Shown: piece after piece, positions 12,801-24,800 of the stretch
How positions within the stretch are numbered: position 1 is the stretch's first letter
How the letters are laid out: each line of letters starts with the position of its first letter
DNA from: Scytonema sp. UIC 10036
Lineage (GTDB): Bacteria > Cyanobacteriota > Cyanobacteriia > Cyanobacteriales > Nostocaceae
Length of the DNA: 64,000 nucleotides
Assembly (NCBI RefSeq): GCF_009725235.1
Contig: NZ_WJFC01000006.1
Span: forward strand, 62,001 to 126,000
Direction of reading: 5' to 3'
Translations under genes and position numbers: made by a program
The notes under the pieces: model-generated
What the model was told of the DNA's origin: nothing
The model's input: only the letters and a program-made list of their open reading frames with translations
Database searches by the model: none

Positions 12801-15800
12801 CGATGCCATCAGAGACAAAGACCCGATTTATGGTGTCATTCAAGCCTCTGGTGCAAATCAGGATGGTGCAAGCAATGGTATTACGGCTCCCAGTGGTTTG
12901 TCGCAAGAAGAACTGGTGACTTCTATTTATCGGCAATATCACATAAACCCAGAAACTATTAGTTATGTTGAAGCTCATGGAACCGGCACGCGACTGGGGG
13001 ATACGGTCGAGGCTAATGCGTTGAAGCGGGCTTTTAAACAGTTTACCGATAAGACGCAATTCTGTGCGCTAGGCAGTGCAAAATCCCACATTGGCCATAC
13101 CGGCGCTGCTTCTGGCGTTATTGGTTTAATAAAAATTTTATTGTCCATGCGCCATCATCAACTGCCCAAACTGCTGCATTTTGAAGAACTCAATCCAGCG
13201 ATCGAATTGGAAAATTCGGCGTTTTATATCAATACTCAGCATACGGAATGGAGGAGCAAGGGCGAACCCTTAATTGCAGCACTGAATTCTTTTGGCCATA
13301 GTGGTACGAATGTTCACCTTGTAGTTCGGGAGTATCAGTCGGGATCGCAGGAGAAAGTCGAAGCTGATTCAGTCCTGATTCCACTGTCTGCCAAAACGCC
13401 CGAATGCCTTAAGGCTTATGCTGAAAAATTAGCGATGTTTTTAGAGAATAGATGTTTACGTGGAATGACAAGTGAAGAAATCAGCCTCATTGATTTAGCG
13501 TTTACCCTCCAGCTTGGACGCGAAGCGATGCGAGAACGCTGCATATTCCTGGTTAAGAATATCCCGGATTTAATCGCACAATTAAAAGCTTTTGCGAAAG
13601 ACGAGACTTTAAACGATTTGAGTTGGTATGGGCGAGTCGGACACAGCAAAAATAACAATGTTTTTGCTGATGATGAGTCCCAGCAAATCATCGCCCAATG
13701 GCTGGAAAAAGGAAAACTTGAAAAAGTTGCCGCCGCCTGGGTACAGGGCATGAACATCGACTGGTCGGTACTTTATAGCGAAGTCGCAGCACGTAAAATT
13801 CATGTCCCAACCTATCCTTTTGCACGGGAACGTTATTGGAAGCCCGAACAGCAAAGCACTGCCCAGCAAACCGTTGTCGAGACTACCCAGAAAACCACTG
13901 CTTCTGAAACAAGCCCTGCAACCTTTGAAACGCTTTTGCTTGAACCCTGTTGGGTAGAGCAAACCGTTGAAAATTCAGGTTCGATCGCCCAGTTCAGCAG
14001 ACATCTGGTTGTTCTTTGCGAACCCGATGGAATGACGCGGGAAAGTATCACCAGCAGGATGGAAACGGTGGATTGTCTCGTTCTTCGATCGCCATCGAAG
14101 AATATCGCCGAACGTTTCCAGTGCTATGTGTCGCTGCTATTTACAGAAATTCAACAGATTCTCAAAAGCAAACAAGAAACACAAACCTTACTCCAGTTAG
14201 TCATTCGTGACTTGCCCGAACATCAGCTTTTTGCCGGTCTTGCTGGTTTGCTGATGACGGCTCACCTGGAAAACCCAAACCTGGTTTGCCAGCTTTTAAG
14301 CGTCACAGCGAATGACAGTGCGGAAAATATTGTCGCCAAACTAAAAACCAATACTCGATCGCCCTTAGAGCAACGTATCGAATATCGCAACGGAAAACGT
14401 CAGATTGCCAGATGGAAAGAAATACCTATTTCTAGCGATAAAGTAAGTATTCCTTGGAAGGAAAAAGGGAAGTACCTGATTACCGGAGGGCTGGGTGGTG
14501 TAGGGCTACTTTTCAGTAAGGAAATTGCCCAACAGATTTGCGGTGGAACAATTATTCTGACCGGTCGTTCGCCCCTTGACGAGACAAAGCGACAGGTGCT
14601 GCAAACCCTACAGGAGTTCTGCGTGCAAAGTCGTACACACGTTGAATATCGGCAGGTGAACGTTTGCGACTCGCAGGGCGTTGCGAAATTAATTGAGGAT
14701 ATTAACAAAGATTTCGGGCATCTCAACGGTATTATTCACGCCGCTGGTGTGATTCACGATAACTTTATTATTAAAAAGACGCCGCAAGAGTTAGACAAAG
14801 TGCTTGCGTCCAAAGTCATGGGCTTGGTGAATCTCGATGAGGCAACTAAGAACCAGCCGTTGGACTTTTTCTTTTTCTGTTCGTCAGTAGCGGGTGCTAT
14901 TGGTAACATCGGACAGGCGGATTATGCCTGCGCCAACGCCTTTATGGATGCCTATGCACAGTACCGAAATCATCTCTTGGATTCCCATCAGCGTCAGGGG
15001 CGAGCTTTATCCATAAATTGGCCCCTATGGCAGGAAGGTGGTATGCGGGTTGATGAAGCGACTGAGAAAATGATGGCGCAAAGTATCGGGTTGCTTGCCA
15101 TGCCTACCTCGGTTGGCATTCGTGCCTTGTATCAAGCCTTTGCCAGCGATCGCGATCGGGTGATGGTTCTGGGGGGCGATGTAGCTAAACTCAAACAATT
15201 CTTTGTGGACTTGCCAGAAAAAACAGTTTTGTCTGAAGCTGGGGATGCTGGGGCTGCATTGAATTCGGGGGAACTGCAAGAAAAAACTCTCGGCAAATTA
15301 AAAGCTTTATTTGCCGAAATGAATAAGTTACCTTTGGACAGAGTCGATGCGGAAGAGCCGTTGGAAAGTTATGGTATTGACTCGATCGCGATCGCCCAGT
15401 TGAATCAAAAGTTAACCGAGGGGCTAGGCTCTGTCTCTAAAACGCTGTTTTATGAATTCCAAACCTTAGGAGATGTCGCGCACCACTTAGCCGTTACTTA
15501 TAGTGATGCTTGTCTGAAATGGACTGGGCTAAATGCCTCCCTTGCGACTTCTGATGTAAAAGTCGGATCTGTAAAAACCGAGCCCGTAAAAAGCAAGCAT
15601 TCTAACGACAACTCCCCACAGGTGCTGAATGATGCAGCACAACAACCTATTGCCATTATCGGGTTAAGTGGTCGTTATCCAAAAGCCAAAACAGTGGCAG
15701 AGTTTTGGCAGAATCTGAAGAACGGCGAACAATGCATTAGCGAAATTCCCAGCCAGCGTTGGGATTGGCGGCGTCATTATCATGCCGATCCCAATGAGGC

Positions 15801-18800
15801 TGTGAAGTTAGGCAAGAGTTATAGTAAATGGGGTGGGTTTTTAGAGGACTGCGATCGCTTTGACCCCATGTTCTTTAACATGACCCCACGGGAGGCGGAA
15901 AATATCGATCCCCAGGAACGCATATTCCTGCAAGAAAGTTGGAAGGCACTGGAAGACGCCGGATATTCACCCTCCAACCTGCCCGTTGATTTGCGCCAAA
16001 GAATCGGTGTTTTTGCGGGCATAACAAAACAAGGCTTTAATTTATACCGCACGGAAGTCGGGCAGAACCATCAAAACGGCGCTCGTCAAATGGAGTTCCC
16101 CGCGACATCCTTTGCCTCTCTGGTGAACCGGGTTTCCTATTTCCTCAACCTCCAAGGACCGAGTTTCCCCGTCGATACGATGTGCTCCTCTTCTTTAGTC
16201 GCCATACATGAGGCTTGTGAATATATTCGCAGTGGCAAGGGGGATATGGCTGTGGTTGGAGGCGTAAATTTATACCTACACCCCTCTTCCTATCTCGAAC
16301 TTTCTTTGGGACAATTTGTTTCCAAAGGTTCAACCTGTGCCGCGTTTGAAAAAGATGGCGATGGCTTTGTTCCTGGAGAAGGAGTTGGGGTCGTCATCCT
16401 CAAATCTTACAAGCAGGCGCTTAAAGATGGGGATAGCATTTATGCTCTGATTCGGGGAAGTGCGGTCAATCACGATGGTAGGACAAATGGTTATAAAACT
16501 CCTAACCCCGGACCAAAAGCAGCTGTTATTCGTCAGGCACTGCAACACAGTGGTATTGATGCGCGAAGCATCAGCTATATCGAAGCAGCAGCACAAGGTT
16601 CGGACATGGGGGATGCTATAGAAGCCACTGCATTGACTGAAGTGTTTAGCGATCGCAACAATGTTGAGGGAACCTATCGCATCGGTTCAGTCAAACCCAA
16701 TATCGGTCACTGCGAATCGGCGTCGGGAATGTCGCAACTCACCAAAGTGGTTTTATCATTAAAACACAAAACCCTAGTGCCTACATTGCGTTCGAGAGAA
16801 CTCAGTTCCAGCATTGATTTCGCTCGACTGCCCTTTGAGTTACAGCAAGACATCAGTGAATGGAAACCCGTTCGCGTGGATGGTACAGAAGTACCGCGAA
16901 GAGCAGGGGTGATGAACATCGGTGCAGGCGGGGTGAATGCTTACATCATTCTCGAAGAATACCGGGCTAATACAAAGCCTGCTAACAATACGCAGGAACC
17001 AGTGCTTTTTATTTTATCGGCGAAAAATGAAGAACGCCTGGAACAATACGTTCGGGACTGGCAGGTTTACCTTAAAAATAATCAAAGCCTTGATTTATCA
17101 GCCCTAGCTTACACCCTGCAGGTAGGACGGGAAAGCATGGCGTGTCGTCTCGCCTTTGTGGTTAAACAGCCGGTGGAAATTGAGGAGCATCTAACGCGCT
17201 GGCTTGAAACCCGCGAACTGGGTGAGGTAGGTTTTTACGGTGATGTGACTCGGGGGAAAATCAGGAACCCAGAGGCGGTAGCAGCGCGGATAAAAGAGGG
17301 TGATGCCAATAATGCTCGCGAGATTGCTGCACTATGGGTGCTAGGCAATACCATTCCGTGGGATGAATGGCATGGTGGAAAGACTTTGGGCAGACTCAGT
17401 GGCTTGCCGACTTATCCTTTTGCAACGAGAACTTGCTGGATTCGTCATGACAGCGAACAGCCAGAATGGGAAAATTCAGAGAGCGAACGCAGTATGGAAA
17501 AAAGCGACGGCGATCGCCAGAATGGAAGCCAGATTGAAAATAAGGCTGTTGAATTTTACACCCGAATGTCACGAGACTGTGACAAAGAATTTCAGGAAGA
17601 GTATTTGTCTTTTGGCGCTTTCCCTAAAAGAATTCCTGGCTTCTCCATGACTCGTATTGCCATGAATGCGGAAAAGTATCCAGAAGAACTGGAAATGATT
17701 AAGGAAAAACAGCGCGAGGTGCGTCAGGTTCTATTCTGCCGCGAGGATTTCGATCGCGTTCGTACTTTCCTTGACATTGGTTGCGGTCATGGTACGGATG
17801 TTATTCAGATTGCCGCGCTTTATCCTCACATACAAACCCACGGTTTTACCATTACTGAATCTCAAGCTATCCTGGGAAATCGGCGTATTGAGAATATGAA
17901 TTTGGGTTCTCGTGCGCGAATTTATCACAAAGATAGTTCAAAAGATAAGTTCCCTGACAACTGCGATATTATCCTCGGTGTCGAAGTCACCTTTCATATT
18001 CGCGACAAAAATGCCCTGTTTCAAAAGATGGCAGACGCCCTTAGCGATCGCGGAGCAATTTTGTTGATGGATTATATCGGTAACCTGCGAGGCAGTATTA
18101 TCGACCCCAGTGTGGAGATTAGTATCCCCACTCAGCAGCAGTGGATTGACTTGTTATCGGAACACGGTTTGATTATTGATGAAATTATTGATGCATCAAC
18201 CGAAATTTCCAACTATCTCTACGATCCCGAACACGCCGAACATACCAAACACCTGCCAAAAGTCAGCCAGGATAGCTATCGCAACTATGCCAATCAAGCC
18301 ATATCCTTGGAAAAGGGCTGGATTACTTATTGTTTGTTAAGACTGAAAAGAGATATCGGGCGCAGCGAACAAGAACGGCGCGAGCATAATGCCTGGAAAA
18401 TCGCCAATCAAACACCCTATGCCCAAGCTTTAGATGAAATGCTGCGTATCGGGCATATTCCCTATCCTCCAACTGGGGGGCTCAAAATGGCTAAGCTGCG
18501 TGAGAACAAACCTGTGGAAATTCCACAACCCCCGACTCTTGAGAAAAGCGTCCATGACTCGGAACAACTCAAAAGCACCCTAAAGGACATTTTTGTTAAA
18601 ATCTTGGGTTTTGAAACACGGGAACTCGAAGCCATAGAGCGGTTTCAACTTACGGAATTAGGAATCAATTCCGTGAACGCAGTCGAATTACTGGAAGCCA
18701 TTAACACAGAGTTTGACCTGCATTTGCCCACCAGTGTGGTCTTTGAGTGCCATAGTTTGGAGGATTTAGTTGGGTACATTAAGGTTGAGTTAAAGAAAAA

Positions 18801-21800
18801 ACCCGTTGTACCCGTAATATCATGTCCGCTTATAGACCCTGAAAAACTCACGCAAAGACGCAAAGGCGCTGAGGAATCAAGAAATTTTTATTATGGTTAT
18901 GCTACCGAACAGGATATAGCTCAAAAAGCGTCAGTGCCAGTTCAAAAATGTGCCGATCTAATTCAAGAAACCGCTGCACTTGTAGAAAAAAAAGCATCGG
19001 TAACAAATGATGATATTGCTATTATCGGGATCTCCTGTCGCTGTGCTGGTGCCAAAGATAGAGAGCAATTCTGGCACATCGTGAGCCAAGGTAAAGATTG
19101 TATCCAAGACTTAAAAAATCCTCAATGGCTTGAGTATATTGCTGCCCATTGTTCGGAAACTTTTTCTATCCGCTATGGCATCCTCCCAGAGATAGATTAT
19201 TTTGACCCGCTGTTTTTCCATATCTCGCCTAAAGAAGCCGATGCAATGGACGCAACCCACCGGGTGCTTTTGGAAGAATGTTACCGAGCCTTGGAAGACG
19301 CGGGTTACAACCCTTCCTCATTAAAGAAACAAGCCGTAGGAACTTATATAGGCGCGATGGGAAGCTCTTCACCGGGCAAGGGTTTGTCCCATCTTGATAT
19401 GCTGGGTTCAGAGACGAGTATCCTGTCAGCACGCATAGCATATTTCTTGGACTTAAAAGGTCCTGCACTGACTCTCAATACGGCCTGTTCTTCTTCCCTG
19501 GTTGCCATTGATGTTGCCAGCCGAGCATTAAAAAGTGGTGAAATTAATCTTGCCATCACCGGAGGTGTAACCCTTTATCAGCATCCCAGCACCTTTCTTT
19601 CGATGCACAATGCGGGTATGCTTTCCCCAAGCGGACAATGCCGTCCCTTTGATAACGCTGCTGATGGAATTGTCGTTGGTGACGGAGTTGGTGTTGTTAT
19701 TCTCAAGCGGTTGCAGGACGCTGAGCGCGATGGCGATTCAATTTATGGCATTATCCGCAGCTGTGGTATTAACCAGGACGGACAAACTGCTGGCATAACT
19801 GTACCCAGTTTCCTTTCCCAAAGCGAGCTGGAAATTTCAGTCTACAAAAAAGCCAACATTCATATTGAAGACTTACAATATATTGAGGCTCATGGAACGT
19901 CTACCAAACTGGGCGACCCCATTGAGATTCATGCCCTGAGTAGAAGTTTTCAAGCCTTTACCTCAAAACAGAAATTCTGTGCCATTGGTTCGTTAAAAGC
20001 TAATGTAGGTCATACAACTGCAGCGTCAGGCGTGTTGGGTGTTATTAAAGTCCTGCTGAGTATGAAGCATCAGCAACTGCCGCCGTCGATCCACTTTAAC
20101 GAGGCTAACAAACACATTGATTTTGAAAACAGCCCTGTCTACGTTAACACCAAGCTAAAACCCTGGCCGCAAAATTCACGGGGTTCCCGTCTGGCAGCAG
20201 TCAGTTCCTTTGGTTTTAGTGGCACCAATGCACACCTGGTGTTGGAAGAATATATTCCCCAACTAGAGGAAAATGCCAACGTATTTATACCCAAGGTTTT
20301 CCTTCTTTCTGCTGAAACCGAGCAAGGGTTGCAACAGTATGCACGGAATGTGAAGGGCTATCTTGAGGAGATTTCTACCATTGACTTTGAGCATTTCCTC
20401 TATACTTTTCAAGTTGGAAGGGAAGCGTTTACTTATCGTTTAGCCCTCATTGCTAACAATCGGCAGGCGCTGATACAACAACTGGCGCAATGGCTTGAAG
20501 ATGGAGGAAAAGCAACAGGAAATAGCGAAAAGCCAGGTTTTGGAGACAGTGAGGAAGAAAAAGCATTTCTTCAAAGCTTGATATCCACTCAGAAAGTGGA
20601 TAAACTTGCCCAGTTATGGGAACAAGGTGCTTCGGTGGATTGGAGTGCTTTTTATCAACCCGGACAATTCCGTCGGTTAGCTGGTTTGCCAACCTATCCT
20701 TTCGCCCGCGAGTATTTTGGTGCAAATCGGGATGGCGCAAGTCAAGATGGAGAAGCAAAACAAGCGCCTGGTGGTGACGGGGCTATGCCTTTATCTTCGG
20801 CAGAAACCTTAATCTGCTGCCCGTACTGGAAGGAAAAACCCGTTGCCAGAACTGTCGAATCATTTGAGTATTCCCGGCATTTGGTCTTTTTATATGGTAT
20901 AGAGCATATCTCTGCATCGGGTATACAAGCTAAAATGCCGGATGTTGAATGCGTGCATTTATGTCCCAATACTTTATCTAGTGGTGCGGGTTTAGAAAAA
21001 ATTTATCAAGATAGTTTTACCCAAACTTTTGAAACGATTCAGGGAATTCTTGTTAGTAAAATTCGGGGTAAAATTTTAATTCAATGTGTTGTGCCCCAGG
21101 CAAACCAACAATGTTTGTCGGCTATTTCCGGTATGCTGAAAACGGCTCAACTAGAAAATCCAAAAGTGTTGGGGCAGCTGATTGAAGTTACTGCCTCTGA
21201 GACGGAAAGTAGTTTGATAAACAAGCTCCGTGAAAATAGTCGATGCCCTGAAGATAAACAAATTTCCTACGAGCGAGGGCAGCGTACAGTGCTTGCATGG
21301 AAAGAGCTTGTCGTTCCCGATCGCGCCTGTAAAATGCCTTGGAGAGAAGGTGGTGTTTATTTAATAACTGGTGGTGCTGGTGGTTTGGGCTTAATTTTTG
21401 CTGAAGAAATTGCCAGTCAAACACAAAGTTCTACTCTGATCTTGAGCGGGCGATCGCACTTAAGTTTGGAAAAGAAAAAATATTTTTCTCATAGGCTACA
21501 AACACTTGGCGCAAGAGTAGAGTACTGGCAGGCTGATATTAGCAATAAAAACGATGTTGACGCCCTCATTCAACGCATTATCAAAGAATATGGCTCGCTG
21601 AATGGAATTCTGCATTGTGCGGGGATTGCGCGGGATAATTTTATTATCAAAAAAACATCGGCTGAGTTCCAGGCGGTACTAGCCCCGAAAGTGGCGGGTG
21701 TCATTCATTTGGACACAGCAAGCATTGATTTGAATCTTGATTTCTTTGTGTTGTTTTCTTCAATTGCAGGTACAATGGGCAATGCGGGACAGGCTGATTA

Positions 21801-24800
21801 TTCCACCGCCAATGCCTTTATGGATAACTTTTCAACCTATCGTAACGATCTGGTCAAAGCCGGACAACGATGCGGGCAAACACTTTCCATTAATTGGCCG
21901 CTTTGGCAAGCGGGCGGTATGCAACTGGACGCTCACAGCATTTCAGCTATGAAGCAGAGCGTGGGGCTGGGGACAATCGATACAGCGCACGGTGTTCGGG
22001 CATTGGTCAAGGGGTTAGCCTCGGGAGAGAGTCAGATTTTAGTGGCAGGAGGCGATCTCCCCACTCTGAGAAAGTGGTTGTTACAACCATCGGCGGAAAA
22101 AGCATCAGATCGGCCAATGGCTCATGTAAAACAAGACGATCGCGATCGCACCCTAACACAGGTAGAAAAACAGCGCCTTCAGGAAAAAACTTTAGTTCAA
22201 CTCAAAGCTCTTTTGGGAGAGGTTTTCGGTTTAGCACCAGATCGGATTAAAACCCATGATGCGTTTGAGCGTTACGGTATAGACTCCGTGATGATTACGC
22301 AATTGAATCAGGAACTGGCAAAGGTTTTTCCAGAAATCTCAAAAACCTTGTTTTTCGAGTACCAAACATCCCACGCGCTGGTTACCTACCTGGTTGATGA
22401 ATACCCCCTAGAGTGCATGGTTTGGACTGGGCTTAAGACTGAGATTGAGACTGAGACTGAGACTGCGATCGCAGAACCCTCTGTACCCGAAAGTCTTTTA
22501 CCCGAAGTGCTAAATGAAACTGCGGGTTCTGCCTGGGTGCAAACGCAAAACCCGCAGGTTCAGGAAGCGATCGCGATTATTGGTGTAAGCGCTCACTTTT
22601 CACAAGCAGATACACTGCAAGCTTATTGGCAAAACCTGCAAGCCGGAAAAGACTGCGTTGGCGAAATCCCCGCCAATCGCTGGTCATTGGACGGCTTTTT
22701 TGTTGAGGACGCCGACGAAGCGATCGCTCAGAGAAAAAGTTATAGTAAATGGGGCGGTTTTCTGGAAAGCTTTGCGGATTTCGATCCTCTGTTTTTTGGC
22801 ATTCCCCCGCGTGATGTCCTAAGTATCGATCCGCAGGAACGCTTATTTCTCCAAGCGTCTTGGGAGGCACTGGAAGACGCAGGCTACACCCGCGACACTT
22901 TACGCGAGATATATCAACAGCAAGTCGGTGTGTTTGCAGGCATCACCAAAACTGGCTTTGACTTGTATGGACCTGAGTTATGGAAGCGCGGCGAACAAGC
23001 TTTTCCACACACCTCCTTCAGCTCGGTTGCCAACCGCACGTCATACTTTTTAAATCTGCAAGGTCCGAGTCTATCGATTGATACGATGTGCTCATCGTCA
23101 TTAATCGCTATTCGCGAAGCTTGCGAACATTTACGTCGTAAAGACTGCAAACTTGCCTTAGCAGGCGGTGTCAACTTATACCTGCACCCCTCCACTTACG
23201 TGCAGATGTGTGCGCTGCGTATGTTATCGAAAGACGGCAAGTGCAAAGCCTTCGGTAAGGGCGGCAACGGTTTTGTTCCCGGCGAGGGCGTGGGAGTCGT
23301 TTTACTGAAACCACTGTCTGAAGCCATTCGCGATCGCGACAATATCTACGCCGTTATTCGCGCAAGCCATGTTAATCACGGCGGAAAAACCAATGGTTAC
23401 ACCGTGCCCAACCCAAATGCACAAGCAGATTTGATTCGCCAAACACTCAACAAGGGAGGCATTGATGCGCGTAGCATCAGCTATATAGAAGCCCACGGGA
23501 CAGGAACAGAATTAGGCGATCCAATAGAAATTACCGGCTTGACCCAAGCCTTTAAAAAAGAAACTGCCGATACTGGTTTTTGCGCGATAGGTTCTGCAAA
23601 ATCTAATTTGGGACACTTGGAAGCCGCATCGGGTATAGCGGGGCTGTGCAAAATTCTCCTGCAACTCAAGCACTGCCAGCTTGCTCCGACTTTGCACACA
23701 GACGACTTAAACCCCAATATTGCTTTCGAGAAAACGCCCTTTGTGGTACAGCGGACTCTTTCAGAATGGAAAAGACCCCTTGTGGAAATGAACGGCGAGG
23801 TTAAGGAATACCCAAGACGAGCGGGCATTTCCTCTTTTGGTGCTGGCGGCTCGAATGCACATTTGATTGTCGAAGAGTATGCTGAGAAGTATGGCGAGGA
23901 GTATCCTGAGGAGGATGCTAACGAACCCGTAGCGATCGTGTTGTCGGCAAAAAATACCGAGCAACTCCTGAAAATGGCCGACAATTTAAGGCGCTTTTTA
24001 ATTGCCGAGACCGAAACCAAGCCGCCCCGTCTGGAAGAAATCGCATACACTCTTCAGACGGGACGCGAGGCAATGGAAGAGCGTCTGGCACTTATTGTGA
24101 GCAGCCTAGAAGAACTTGAGAAAAAACTAAAATCCTTTGTTGAGGGGCAGGAAAATATTTCCTCGCTTTATCGCGGGCATATAAGACAGGATCGGGACTT
24201 ACTGTCAGATTTTGCCCTTGAGGAAGAATTTTCCACCATAATTGACGAATGGATTGCATCAAAGAAAATAAGTAAACTGTTAAATCTGTGGGTTAAAGGT
24301 TTCCCCATTGATTGGGAGAGATTCTATACCAAGCGCAAACCGCGACGTATTAGTCTTCCCACCTATCCCTTTGCCAAAGAGTATTATTGGTTCGATCGCG
24401 AGGGATTTGATAACAGCATCTTCGATAACAAGCAAAATGCAACTGAAGATAGTGCATCACGAAGCATTTGTTATCTGCAAAAGCAGTGGGTGCTTGATGA
24501 GCCACAACCCGATGAACCAGAACGCCAAAAAACAGCGACGGGAAAAATTGCGCTTCTAAGCACCCAGGAAACTCGATTACTAGCGACTCTGCTGGAAGAG
24601 GAACTTCCCAACAGCCATATAATTGAACTTGATGACATCAAGTCACAACTGGAACAAAGTGACACAGATTGGAATGAATATGGCGGCTGCATAGATTTGT
24701 TGGGTTGTGGGAAAGGCGAAAAAGCCCTAGATTCCCTTGACTGGATGCTGTGGCTCCAGCGCACCATCGAAAAAGGAGCCAAAACTGGTCTGACGCTGCT

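Noticed and set aside
23481..24050. Long open frame on the minus strand (189 codons)
   Set aside because: It lies opposite a conserved KS and its linker; Cys/Ser-rich composition typical of an antisense shadow.
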